Assembly: GCA_963803295.1 (NCBI GenBank)
Contig: CAWDMC010000025.1
Span: 335,958 to 399,957 of the forward strand
DNA from: CAWDMC01 sp963803295
Lineage (GTDB): Bacteria > Acidobacteriota > Terriglobia > UBA7540
Reading direction: 5' to 3'
DNA: 64,000 bases
Every line of letters begins with the position of its first letter. The stretch's first letter is position 1. The notes under the pieces were generated by a model. It was not told the origin of the DNA and made no database searches. It worked only from the letters and a program-made list of their open reading frames with translations. Both the position numbers and the translations under genes were made by a program. Shown here piece by piece: positions 55,712-64,000 of this stretch.

Positions 55712-57385
55712 TCAGACTGTCGCCAAATACTGGTGTACGAATTGTACCGCGATCGAGCCTTCGCCGACGCCCGAGGCCACACGCTTCACGGATCCGTGGC
55801 GCACGTCACCGACAGCGAAAATGCCTGGAACGCTGGTTTCGAGCAGCGACGGGTCACGATCGAGCCGCCAACCCCTGGGGCGCCTCCCATTACTCGTGAA
55901 ATCGTTGCCGGTCAGAATAAAACCCCGATCATCACGTTCCACCACGCCGGCAAGCCAGTCAGTGTGAGGGGCAGCCCCGATAAAGATGAAGAGGGACGAG
56001 CAAGGAAGCTTGTCCACTTGCCCGCTCTCGCCGCACTGAACCGAAACCGCCTCCAGCCGTGTCTCGCCATGGACCTCCACGACATGGGTATGCGGCTCCA
56101 CGCGGATGTTGGGTGTTTCCCGGATCTGGTCGATTAGGTATTGCGACATCGAGGCTGAGAGCGAATCGCCGCGTACCAGGATGACTACCTGTCTCGCGTA
56201 CTTCGAGACATGCATCGCGGCTTGACCGGCGGAGTTCGCACCACCCACGATGTAGACATCCTCACCGCGGCACGAAACTGCTTCAGTCGTGGCCGAGCCG
56301 TAGTACACGCCGGCGCCGAGCAGGCGATCCACACCGGGGACATCGAGCTTGCGGTAGGAAACGCCGGTGGCGATCAGCAGGGCTTTACAGCCCACCTCCG
56401 AGCCGTCGGCGAGTTGGACCGTTCGCGAAGGCCCTTCTACGCGTACGCCCACCGCCTCCTGTGGCGCCAGAATCTCGACGCCGAAGCGCTTTGCCTGGAT
56501 CACCGCGCGCCGGGCCAGATCACCGCCGCTCAAGCCCGAAGGGAAGCCAAGATAGTTCTCGATCCGTGCGCTCGTGCCGGCCTGGCCCCCTGGAGCCTCG
56601 CGCTCAATCATCACCGTGCGCAAGCCCTCGGAGGCGCCGTAAACGGCGGCAGCGAGACCTGCCGGTCCACCGCCGATAATCACAAGATCGAAGAATGCCC
56701 CGGTTTCGGCGTGAGTGCGCAAGCCCAGTTTTTCGGCGAGCTGAGCATTGGTAGGAGCCGCCAGGCTGGAGCCGTCCGAAAACAGAACCAGAGGCAGGTG
56801 CTTCGCCTCGGCGCCCAAGGAGTGCATCAATCTTCGAATTTCGGGGTTGACCGGCGCCGTCTCGACATCGAGCCATTGGTAAGGAATCTGATTGCGCGCC
56901 AGGAAATCGCGCACCGCGTAGGCTACGGGAGACCAGCGATGCCCAAGTACTCGCGTGTCCTCGGAAGGCGGCCGATAGGAGCCCTCCCAGTCATCGAGAA
57001 GATCGTCAAGAACGGGGTACAGGTGCTCCTCGGGCGGATCCCAGGGTTTCAGCAGGTAGTGATGAATGTGGGCCTTATTGATGGCCTTGATCGCAGCATC
57101 GGTATCAGCATACGCGGTAAGCAGCACCCGCTTGCAATCGGGATAGATCTCGAGTGCCTCGCCAAAAAACTCGATACCGGTCATTACGGGCATCCGCTGA
57201 TCCACCATCATCAGGCTGACCGCGTCGTTACGCTTCTTCAACTCGCTGAGCGCGTTCAGTGCCGTCCGGCCGGAATCGGCGCGCATCACCCGGTAACGGT
57301 CTGCGTAGCGCCGGCGCAGATCGCGGTCCACCGCCCGCAATACTTCCTGATCGTCATCCACCGTTAACAGGACGGGCTTGGCCAT
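55712..57385 (-). CDS. Response regulator-thioredoxin-reductase-like fusion
   Basis: 557 aa. An N-terminal receiver domain (VLLTVDDDQEVLRAV, phospho-Asp in LMMVDQRMPVMTG) is followed by a thioredoxin-like segment and a FAD/NADPH flavoprotein domain (LVIIGGGPAGLAAAVYG, then VYIVGGANSAGQAAMHV). The active-site CxxC of thioredoxin reductase is missing; the corresponding stretch is YGSATTEAVSC. This suggests a ferredoxin- or quinone-type reductase. ATG 57385 has GAGGA upstream; a TTG start at 57412 also exists. Co-transcribed with the cNMP histidine kinase. Confidence 0.8.
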   Translation of the reverse strand: MAKPVLLTVDDDQEVLRAVDRDLRRRYADRYRVMRADSGRTALNALSELKKRNDAVSLMMVDQRMPVMTGIEFFGEALEIYPDCKRVLLTAYADTDAAIKAINKAHIHHYLLKPWDPPEEHLYPVLDDLLDDWEGSYRPPSEDTRVLGHRWSPVAYAVRDFLARNQIPYQWLDVETAPVNPEIRRLMHSLGAEAKHLPLVLFSDGSSLAAPTNAQLAEKLGLRTHAETGAFFDLVIIGGGPAGLAAAVYGASEGLRTVMIEREAPGGQAGTSARIENYLGFPSGLSGGDLARRAVIQAKRFGVEILAPQEAVGVRVEGPSRTVQLADGSEVGCKALLIATGVSYRKLDVPGVDRLLGAGVYYGSATTEAVSCRGEDVYIVGGANSAGQAAMHVSKYARQVVILVRGDSLSASMSQYLIDQIRETPNIRVEPHTHVVEVHGETRLEAVSVQCGESGQVDKLPCSSLFIFIGAAPHTDWLAGVVERDDRGFILTGNDFTSNGRRPRGWRLDRDPSLLETSVPGIFAVGDVRHGSVKRVASGVGEGSIAVQFVHQYLATV

Positions 57386-57806
57386 TTGCGTGTCCTCATT
57401 TGCCTTAGACAAGCTAGTTATCAGGAATATCCGTTCTCAATTTTAGCATCGACCGGCGAGCAATGCTCGGGTGCCCACGCTTGCCACGTCTTAGCTTGCC
57501 ACGTCCTGGCACGTCCTGGCACGTCAATAGCAGTCAATAACAGCACGTCAATAACAGCACGTCAATAACAGCACGTCTTGACACACAGGAGATTCGGTGT
57601 TACACGTGTCCCGCGTCCCGACTTGGTGGCACGCAAGGCGCAGCTTGCCGATCTCCGTGAAATGGCGCTGAGTCCTAGCAGAACTTCGAGTAATTCCCGC
57701 CATGCGCAGTCCGTTTCTCAGGGATGAGGTCAATTGTGGTTTTGGACAGACGCCGTCGTACGGGTCGGAGGCTGTCGGCAACTATCTATGACTCCAGGAG
57801 GTCCAC
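57386..57806. other. Intergenic region with short tandem repeats
   Basis: 421 bases. Tandem repeats lie at 57480-57577. The last part carries AGGAGG, the ribosome-binding site for the glycan gene at 57807. Confidence 0.5.
57480..57577. repeat. Short tandem repeats around a CACGTC core
   Basis: AATAACAGCACGTC occurs three times without change at 57536-57549, 57550-57563 and 57564-57577. Preceding it are two CACGTCCTGG units and two TTGCCACGTC units. The unit length changes (10, 14, 15), so it is a degenerate array, not CRISPR. Confidence 0.7.
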
Positions 57807-60356
57807 ATGTGGATCCTGTTGCACCGATGTATGTACGGACTCTCAGTGTTTGGGTGCGCCAAACGAAAGGAGGGCGCCGACGCCTGTCGACGTTCCCTTC
57901 GGTGCGTGTCGCTCTATGTCCTCGTTGCGCTTTGCGGAGTTCTTAACCCGGGGCTCCAATCGGTTCAGGCGGCGAGAACGCCGGGAATGATCGCCAGTCA
58001 TGGCCGAGCTGCAGCGCTGATTGTAGTGGGCGACAACGCGAGTCTTTCGGATCGATTCGTAGCCGGGGAATTGCAGAAGTACATCGAGAGGCTGTCTGGG
58101 GCCAAGCTAGGGATTGCTTCCCCGCGCGATTTAAGTCATTGGCCGAAAAGCCAGAGCCTCCTGCTGGTGGGCGGTCCAGACACGAATGAACTGGTGCGCA
58201 GGGCAAGCGGCCACAGGCTGGCAAACTTCGGAGGATTGAAGGCGGAAGGCTACCTCTTGCGCCATATTAGTTTTGAGGGACGACCCGCTTTGGTCGTGGG
58301 TGGGAACGACGAGGCCGGCACGATGTATGCGGCTTATGACCTTCTGGAACGGCTGGGATTCGTCTTTTTACTAACTGAGGACATTCTGCCCGCGAAACAG
58401 GATGAAATTGCGCTTCCGTCGATCGACGAGCGAGTGGAACCGGCCTTTTCCCGGAGGGGGATTCACGTCGACAACTGCTATCCCAACCAAACGCTTTGGT
58501 CGCTCGACGATTGGAAGAAGACGATCGACCAGATGGCCAAGATGCGGATGAACTACTTGCAGGTGTTCTGGTTTCCGAATACGCCTTGGCTCACCTACGA
58601 GTATCGCGGTGAAAGGAACTTTCTAGGAGACGCTTCCAAGAAAGAAAGCGGTTATATGCTGTGGAATTCGCAGCAAGGTTCATTCCTGGTCAAGGATATG
58701 ACGGTCGGGCGCGAACACTTCAAACACCCACGCATTGCACCTCCTGAACTGCAGGACGTAGAAACGCCGGAACAGGCATCGGCGAAAGCTCAAGACCTTT
58801 TACGAGCCGTCATCACTTATGCGAAGACACGCAAGATCAAAACCTGGCTGGCGATTGATCCGGTTAGTGTGCCGCCCAACCTGGGAAGATTCGCCCGCAA
58901 TCGCGCCGGCGATCTGCCCTTTCAGCCGGTCCTGGGAGGAGCTTACCTGTGTCCGGCAGATCCCGTAGCGCATGAAATCAACGAGAATCGGCTCAAGAGC
59001 CTCTTTGCAACCTATCCAGAAGCGGAAGGATATTTCCTTTGGTTTCCGGAGCTTTACCCCGTTTGCGATGACGCGAAGAGCCGTGACTATACACTGCTCG
59101 AACGGCCCAAGTTTCTGACCGAGGAGACTCTGCACTGGACTGCTTATAGCAATGGCTATGAAAGAAATGCGGACCGGGTTGTGGACTCCGATGTCGGTAC
59201 GGTCGAACTGATGAAAAATGCGCTGGAGGCGCGTGATCGCATCGCTCCTAAAGCAAAGGTCGGGTTCGGGGCGTTCGGACGTGGCTTCGTCTACCCCCTG
59301 ATCGACAAGATGTTTCCCAAAAACGTCGCCTTGACAGACATGATCTCCCGCGCCATCTGGACTCCCATGGGAGTTCCCATGGGCGATTACGGCGGCATGG
59401 GCGATCGCGAGCGGACGCTGATCACCCGCTCTGACTGCGACAGCCATATGCTGGGTATGCAGTTTAACGTGAACATGTACTACAAGGACCGCACCTTCGA
59501 AGGAGCCCTGGAAAACGGCGTCGCCGGACACACGACCCAAGTGAATCGAGCTCGTGGGATGGAACAGAACGAGAAGTTCATGGCCGAGGGCGGCTGGAAA
59601 CCCCATCTGACGCCGGATGAGTTCTACCAGAATTATGTCCGCCGGATGTTTGGGGAAGCTGCTGCCCCGGAAATGCTCAAGGCCTACCAGACCCTAGAGA
59701 CGAACGAGGAGTATCTGGGGTGGACGGGCAAAGACAACTTTCCTTGCTGCGGCGTTCCTTATGAAATCAGCGTGGTGCAATCCTATTCCGAACAGGGGAA
59801 CCCTTACGACGGACCGACTTTTGCGGGCTGGCCGGGTTTCCTCGATCATGCTCGTGACTACTCGATCTACTACACTCACTCCGCCGGACTCCTGCGCCAA
59901 GCACTCACCCACTTGCGCCAGGCGGAAAAGCAGGTGGCACCTGGGAGCCGATCCGAGCTGGCTTACGTGGAGAACCAGACCGAAAGCTACGCCATGCACC
60001 TTGACACGATGGTGCAACTCCAGAAGGCCTATCTCGAATTCGACGCGGCTTTCCGGGCGAGAACGGCTGGAAACCCTAGCGAGTTCATGCAGCGGTTGGA
60101 TCACAGCCTGGAGATGTTCCACGAGGCTCACCAGATGTCGATCACCACGGCCGGCAAGTTTGCGGAAGTTATCGACGATCCTTCCGATCTGGGCGTGCTC
60201 TACCGGATGAACGTCTACATGATCGATGGGACGGACATCGTTCAGCAGTTCATGCAGAACATTGACAACTTCCATCACGGACGGCCGTACCTGAATCCCG
60301 TACCTATGGAGAGGGTCTTTGCTCCTCTGCCTCGCTTCCAGCATGGCCGGCTCTAG
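57807..60356 (+). CDS. Exported GH67-N/alpha-glucuronidase-like glycosidase
   Basis: 849 aa. A hydrophobic signal region (about residues 30-58) precedes an N-terminal domain like that of GH67 and GH20 enzymes: ALIVVGDNASLSDRFVAGEL, then VVGGNDEAGTMYAAYDLLE and RLGFVFLLTEDILP. The middle (NYLQVFWFPNTPWLTYEYRG) resembles a TIM-barrel part. C-terminal helices with many Gln/Glu follow. The catalytic residues are not certain from eye. ATG 57807 has AGGAGG. It starts an operon with the six-hairpin glycosidase (87 nt gap) and a TPR protein. Confidence 0.7.
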   Translation: MWILLHRCMYGLSVFGCAKRKEGADACRRSLRCVSLYVLVALCGVLNPGLQSVQAARTPGMIASHGRAAALIVVGDNASLSDRFVAGELQKYIERLSGAKLGIASPRDLSHWPKSQSLLLVGGPDTNELVRRASGHRLANFGGLKAEGYLLRHISFEGRPALVVGGNDEAGTMYAAYDLLERLGFVFLLTEDILPAKQDEIALPSIDERVEPAFSRRGIHVDNCYPNQTLWSLDDWKKTIDQMAKMRMNYLQVFWFPNTPWLTYEYRGERNFLGDASKKESGYMLWNSQQGSFLVKDMTVGREHFKHPRIAPPELQDVETPEQASAKAQDLLRAVITYAKTRKIKTWLAIDPVSVPPNLGRFARNRAGDLPFQPVLGGAYLCPADPVAHEINENRLKSLFATYPEAEGYFLWFPELYPVCDDAKSRDYTLLERPKFLTEETLHWTAYSNGYERNADRVVDSDVGTVELMKNALEARDRIAPKAKVGFGAFGRGFVYPLIDKMFPKNVALTDMISRAIWTPMGVPMGDYGGMGDRERTLITRSDCDSHMLGMQFNVNMYYKDRTFEGALENGVAGHTTQVNRARGMEQNEKFMAEGGWKPHLTPDEFYQNYVRRMFGEAAAPEMLKAYQTLETNEEYLGWTGKDNFPCCGVPYEISVVQSYSEQGNPYDGPTFAGWPGFLDHARDYSIYYTHSAGLLRQALTHLRQAEKQVAPGSRSELAYVENQTESYAMHLDTMVQLQKAYLEFDAAFRARTAGNPSEFMQRLDHSLEMFHEAHQMSITTAGKFAEVIDDPSDLGVLYRMNVYMIDGTDIVQQFMQNIDNFHHGRPYLNPVPMERVFAPLPRFQHGRL

Positions 60357-60443
60357 CAGGCTTCGGCGAGGCGATAATCTGGTCTGAATCAAGACTGGAG
60401 GATAACCTGAAAGTCCGGATTCGGCTCAACAGGGAGGTGCTCG

Positions 60444-62426
60444 GTGATCACTAGAATCAGTCATGAATCAACGCGTCGCGCGTTTCTCCAAACTTGCGCA
60501 GCAGGACTGGGCGCGATGGAACTCGCCGGGGCTATTCCGCTCGGCGGCTCCTCAGCACCGCCTTTAACGGCCGCCCTGCGTGCTGATCCGGATCCCAAAC
60601 GTGCGCTTGTTCGAGCATTGAGTTGGGATACGGAAGGAGGGGAGCGCCTCCGTGTCAACCTGCTACGAAAGGGCACAGGGGTCGGCCTGCGGGTGCGCGA
60701 CAGCGGCCAGTGGGGTGAGGGAATAGATCTTCCCACCGAGGCCCAGACCTCCGGTCGTGGTATCCGGTACCGCCTAAAGGTATCTTCTCAGGCTACCCTG
60801 CAATGGGAGGTTGTTGCCGAGCAAGATCACCTCACCATGACCTTTTCGGCAGAAGGTCGAGGATCGTTCGCGCCCGATAGCGTGGAGTTGGTATTTCCGT
60901 TTGACCCCATGGTCACGCCGACAACCGTGCTACCTAGCCGGTGGAATGCTGACGGAAGCGTCGAAACTCCCCTGGTGGTCAGCGCTCCGGATTTTGGCCA
61001 GATGCTCCTGAGCGTCGAACCCGCTGTCCGAATGAAGGCGCGGCTTGAGGGCAGCCGGGACAATCATACCGTGGACTTGATCGCGGTATTGCCACAGCTC
61101 GACGAAAACCACAGGTACACGATCAATTTGACGCCGCTCTTCCTTCCTGCACCGGCAGGCCTCCAGGACGAGGACCTCTGGCGGCTGGCGCGGCGCGGCT
61201 GGTTCAATGCGTTTCAGCCTAGCGCCCGCTGGGGCGATCAGAATCGGGCCTTCAGCGCCCCTGCCGGGATTCTCGCCAATAATGTGATCAGTGATCCCTG
61301 CAGCTTTTCACTGATCTTTTACGCCGATCACATGCTGTGGACTCCTCTCGTGTCGAAAGGCATCTCGATCGCCGACCTGGTAAGGCGCGCGGTCGAGTTC
61401 TGGCTTGAGCCTCAACGCACCCGCACGAGTGGCGAAGTGGTGGGCTATTGGGACTACACGAATTTTCTGGACGCTAACGCCGGCCCTGTCATCTGTTCCT
61501 GGGATTATGTAGAGGCAACGGGTGACCTCACCTGGCTCGAAAAGACAATCAAGCGGCTGGAGTTTGTGGCGGATTACCACGCGCGCCGTGACCAGGATTT
61601 TGACGGCCTGGTGGAGGCGACCCAGAGTGGTAACGCCAGCACGCTGTTTGAGCCGGACCGGTCGTGCAACTGGTTTGATGCGGTGAATCACGGCCATAAA
61701 GACGCCTACTCCAACGCGTTGGTTTACCGCTCTTGGCGTTGCCTGGCGGACCTGGAGTCGAAGCTCCACCGTGCGGACCAGCGTTCGCGTTACGCCGGGC
61801 TGGCGGACCGGCTGAAAGCCGCGTATCAGCGGGTGCTGTTCAATCCGGAAACCGGTTGGATCGCGGACTGGAGAAGCGAGGACGGAAAGCTGCACGATTA
61901 TGCCAGCCCTACGACCAACGGTCTTGCCATAGAGTATGGCCTGGTCGGAATTGATGATGGCAAGCAAATGATTGGAAGACTGTGGGACAAGATACAATCC
62001 GTAGGTTTCCATCGCTTCGAGCTAGGGATTCCGCCGCATTTGGTGCCGATTCACCGATCAGATTATCTGCAGCCGGACGGATTTGGCTGTCCCAGCCGTG
62101 AGGATGGAACCGACACTTTCGGGCAATACGAAAATGGAGGAATCTCAGGAGGACATAGCCTGCACTTCTTCGTAGCGAGTCACCTGGTAGGTCAAGGCGG
62201 CAAAGCGGATCAGGTTCTGCGAAAGATGCTTGACCGCCAACAGGGCATCGGCTTTCAGAACGGCGTTCAAAACGTCTCCAACAAAGGCATCGATTGGACG
62301 ACTTGGGACGGCAAGCCTTGTGGCTATGAAGGCTATTTGGCTGACGTCTACTATTTCTTGCTCGCCGTCCTGTTGCGCGAGCAACACTTCCGGGAGCGCT
62401 ACTACAAGCCATTCGCTACGTCCTGA
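60444..62426 (+). CDS. Six-hairpin glycosidase-like protein, Tat signal
   Basis: 660 aa. A Tat-type leader (STRRAFLQTCAAGLG) indicates export in folded form. The (alpha/alpha)6 barrel pattern is suggested by SGEVVGYWDYTNFLDANAGP, LEFVADYHARRDQDFDGLVE, HGHKDAYSNALVYRSWRCLA and FGQYENGGISGGHSLHFFVA, as in GH63/78/94-like enzymes. The exact family is not certain. GTG start with GGGAGG upstream. Expected role: cleavage of a plant or microbial polymer fragment, with its neighbours. Confidence 0.7.
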   Translation: MITRISHESTRRAFLQTCAAGLGAMELAGAIPLGGSSAPPLTAALRADPDPKRALVRALSWDTEGGERLRVNLLRKGTGVGLRVRDSGQWGEGIDLPTEAQTSGRGIRYRLKVSSQATLQWEVVAEQDHLTMTFSAEGRGSFAPDSVELVFPFDPMVTPTTVLPSRWNADGSVETPLVVSAPDFGQMLLSVEPAVRMKARLEGSRDNHTVDLIAVLPQLDENHRYTINLTPLFLPAPAGLQDEDLWRLARRGWFNAFQPSARWGDQNRAFSAPAGILANNVISDPCSFSLIFYADHMLWTPLVSKGISIADLVRRAVEFWLEPQRTRTSGEVVGYWDYTNFLDANAGPVICSWDYVEATGDLTWLEKTIKRLEFVADYHARRDQDFDGLVEATQSGNASTLFEPDRSCNWFDAVNHGHKDAYSNALVYRSWRCLADLESKLHRADQRSRYAGLADRLKAAYQRVLFNPETGWIADWRSEDGKLHDYASPTTNGLAIEYGLVGIDDGKQMIGRLWDKIQSVGFHRFELGIPPHLVPIHRSDYLQPDGFGCPSREDGTDTFGQYENGGISGGHSLHFFVASHLVGQGGKADQVLRKMLDRQQGIGFQNGVQNVSNKGIDWTTWDGKPCGYEGYLADVYYFLLAVLLREQHFRERYYKPFATS

Positions 62427-62522
62427 AAGGAGTTGCCGCGCGCTGGGGTCAAGTTCTCGGGTTCTGCGATCGTTGATTTCAATTTTCTACTCACCTATAC
62501 TGAACCCGCTTTGAGGACTCAC

Positions 62523-64000
62523 GTGACCACCGCCCGCTGGCTGTTTCTCGGGATCTATCTCTGTCTTGCAGCTCTTAGGGGAACCACTCAGGAACGAGCG
62601 GTCAGCCCGCGCAGTTCTTCGGACAGCCTGCAGAATGGTATCGCGCTGTTTCAGCAGGGAAAATATCCCGAGGCGCGCCGGGAGTTGCTCCGAGCGACCC
62701 GGCGAAATCCATCGTTGGCGGAGGGCTTCTTCTATCTGGCCATGGCCGAGCACGGTCTCAATGATCGTGCCGCGGCAGAGAAATACCTGCGCCGTGCCCT
62801 GACACTGGATCCGCGCTCCGGCAGCGCTCTCTATAACCTGGGTATCTTGCTGCTGGAACAGAAGAAAAGCAGGGAAGCAGTTCCCTATCTTGAAAGGGCA
62901 AGCGAAATTGGCCCTCCAAATCCCGAACTTACGGTGAATCTGGTAAGGGCCTACCTTGAGGACGGCCGGAATGCTCGGGCACTGGAACTTGCCCAGTCAG
63001 CCCGACTCCGCTACCCGGCCAACGCTGCCTTCTGCCTCACACTTGGCAAGGTTCTTCTCTCACATGGCCTGGCCGCCCAGGCACGCGACGCGCTCCAGGA
63101 AGCAAACCGGGCCGCACCCGGACAATCTGAGATTGTCCTGCCCCTAGCCGACGCCTGTCTCGAACAACGAGATTCTCGTGCCGCGCAGGCAGCGCTCTCG
63201 AGCATCGAACGAAGCAGCCAGAACAACCCTGAGTACCATCTTCGTTTGGCCGAAAGTTATCTCCTCTCAAACGACAGAGAGCAGGCCCTGGCAGAGGTCG
63301 ACCACACCGTCCAACTAAGCCCGGATAATCCTTTATACCTGCTACGTCAAGCCCGGTACTATCAGAAATACGGCAACCAGAGTAAGGCAGTTGCTATCCT
63401 AAAGAAAGCGGCGCAACTGGCGCCTGATTTGCCGGATGTCCCTTACAGCGTCGCCGTCAGCTACTTCATCGCCGACGATTTCGATCAGGCCTCGCACTAT
63501 GCGGGCGAGGCGATTCGTCTTGATCCCAAGGACGACCGCGCCTTATTCCTGAGGGGCATTTCCTTGTATGCCAAGAATGAGGTAACCGAAGCTGAAGGCC
63601 TTCTGGAGCAGGCAGTCCGGCTGAAGCCTCGCAACCCTTTCTACCAATGTTTCGAGGGCATGCTGCTTTCGTCCGAGAGCCGGACCTCTGACGCCGAACA
63701 GCGCTTTCGGACCGCCATTGAGATCGACCCTGCCTATGCCCTGGCCCATTACCAGCTGGGGCAGATCCTTGAGAGGAACGGGAGATATGCGGAAGCACGC
63801 CCTCAACTTGAGAAAGCCGTTGCTCTCGAGCCACAACTCACAGAGGCCTATTTCCCCTTGAGCCATGTTTACATGCGTCTGGGCGAGAAACAAAAGGCGC
63901 AAGAGGCCTCGGCGGCATTCAGGAGCCGTCGCGCGGAAGAATACAACGAAAGGCGAGAGATCCTTCGCCAAGTTCGACAGACGTTAGATACCGGTCACTA
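62523..64000 (+). CDS. TPR-repeat protein, 3' partial
   Basis: The frame is open from GTG 62523 to the window edge, ending TLDTGH, so the stop lies just beyond. A hydrophobic leader (RWLFLGIYLCLAALRG) is followed by repeated TPR-like pairs: YPEARRELLRATRRNPSLAE, AEKYLRRALTLDPRSGSALY, VAILKKAAQLAPDLPDVPY, EAEGLLEQAVRLKPRNPFY and EARPQLEKAVALEPQLTEAY. It is 96 nt after the six-hairpin gene. An exported or membrane-anchored scaffold is likely; no catalytic domain is seen. Confidence 0.75.
   Translation, partial: MTTARWLFLGIYLCLAALRGTTQERAVSPRSSSDSLQNGIALFQQGKYPEARRELLRATRRNPSLAEGFFYLAMAEHGLNDRAAAEKYLRRALTLDPRSGSALYNLGILLLEQKKSREAVPYLERASEIGPPNPELTVNLVRAYLEDGRNARALELAQSARLRYPANAAFCLTLGKVLLSHGLAAQARDALQEANRAAPGQSEIVLPLADACLEQRDSRAAQAALSSIERSSQNNPEYHLRLAESYLLSNDREQALAEVDHTVQLSPDNPLYLLRQARYYQKYGNQSKAVAILKKAAQLAPDLPDVPYSVAVSYFIADDFDQASHYAGEAIRLDPKDDRALFLRGISLYAKNEVTEAEGLLEQAVRLKPRNPFYQCFEGMLLSSESRTSDAEQRFRTAIEIDPAYALAHYQLGQILERNGRYAEARPQLEKAVALEPQLTEAYFPLSHVYMRLGEKQKAQEASAAFRSRRAEEYNERREILRQVRQTLDTGH

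Noticed and set aside
56210..57367. A 385-codon plus-strand frame opposite the receiver-flavoprotein gene
   Set aside because: The minus-strand gene has intact receiver and FAD motifs, while this frame shows none. It is a shadow.
57480..57577. Tandem repeats that could suggest a CRISPR array
   Set aside because: Unit length is only 10-15 bases, there are no spacers of constant length and no cas genes are in the window.

Overview
The window looks like a chromosomal piece of a large-genome Acidobacteriota (Solibacter/Koribacter-like). This is an inference from gene content: a winged-helix/TPR regulator, a CRTAC1-type ASPIC/UnbV protein, a hydrazine-synthase-alpha-like propeller with a CxxCH motif, an Oar-type TonB-receptor remnant, a DUF1501 remnant, an ExeA ATPase fused to WD40 repeats, a PEGA-domain Ser/Thr kinase and many one-gene remnants. 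There is no rRNA, tRNA or CRISPR array. At least six decayed genes, two insertion sequences and several palindromic intergenic repeats give it an accessory-rich character.

Layout. 1-1720: 3' part of a winged-helix/TPR protein with one frameshift. 1784-5502 (-): FemX-like, APH-like kinase and BioF2/CelD-like acyltransferase, probably a cell-surface or polymer cluster. 5951-12571 (+): hoxEFUYH, a group-3d-type NAD-linked [NiFe] hydrogenase whose diaphorase subunit HoxF carries a C-terminal GltD/NfnB-like FAD/NADPH module. 12604-17466: 11-bp phased repeats, an AraC regulator, a b-type cytochrome-like membrane protein with a UbiG-like methyltransferase, and a GbsR regulator with a clear promoter/operator driving a small membrane protein and an SDR protein. 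17483-28156 (-): an eight-gene co-directional block with a CxxCH propeller, a CRTAC1 protein, a YVTN/dihaem cytochrome, a Reg_prop propeller, a RidA-like protein, DAHP synthase and two Leu/Ile/Val-type periplasmic binding proteins. 28.3-29.0 kb: TonB-receptor and chemotaxis-receptor remnants plus a palindromic repeat. 29.1-36.1 kb: an outer-membrane protein, a methyltransferase, ExeA-WD40 and two exported or membrane proteins. 36.4-42.2 kb: sulfite-oxidase-like and GMC remnants, a mercuric-reductase-like flavoprotein, a ThiH-like radical SAM enzyme, an IS630 element and YihY. 42.6-48.3 kb: GH38 alpha-mannosidase, a phosphoesterase lipoprotein and an ICMT-like protein. 49.3-52.2 kb: a PEGA-domain Ser/Thr kinase split by an IS1595-family element. 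52.3-57.4 kb: a coiled-coil exported protein, a DUF1501 pseudogene and a cNMP-histidine kinase next to a response regulator-thioredoxin-reductase fusion. 57.8-64.0 kb: a glycan operon (GH67-N-like protein, six-hairpin glycosidase, TPR protein running to the window edge).

How it may work together. The same CRP/FNR-like palindrome lies upstream of the hydrogenase operon (5709-5724) and upstream of the eight-gene block (28229-28244). A perfect consensus copy lies between yihY and the mannosidase (42341-42356). This points to co-regulation of redox and scavenging functions by a CRP/FNR-family protein encoded elsewhere. Four otherwise intact genes (1245, 7353, 9873 and 16035 region) differ from an open frame by one base, which could be real lesions or base-calling errors. 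If they are errors the hydrogenase operon is complete.
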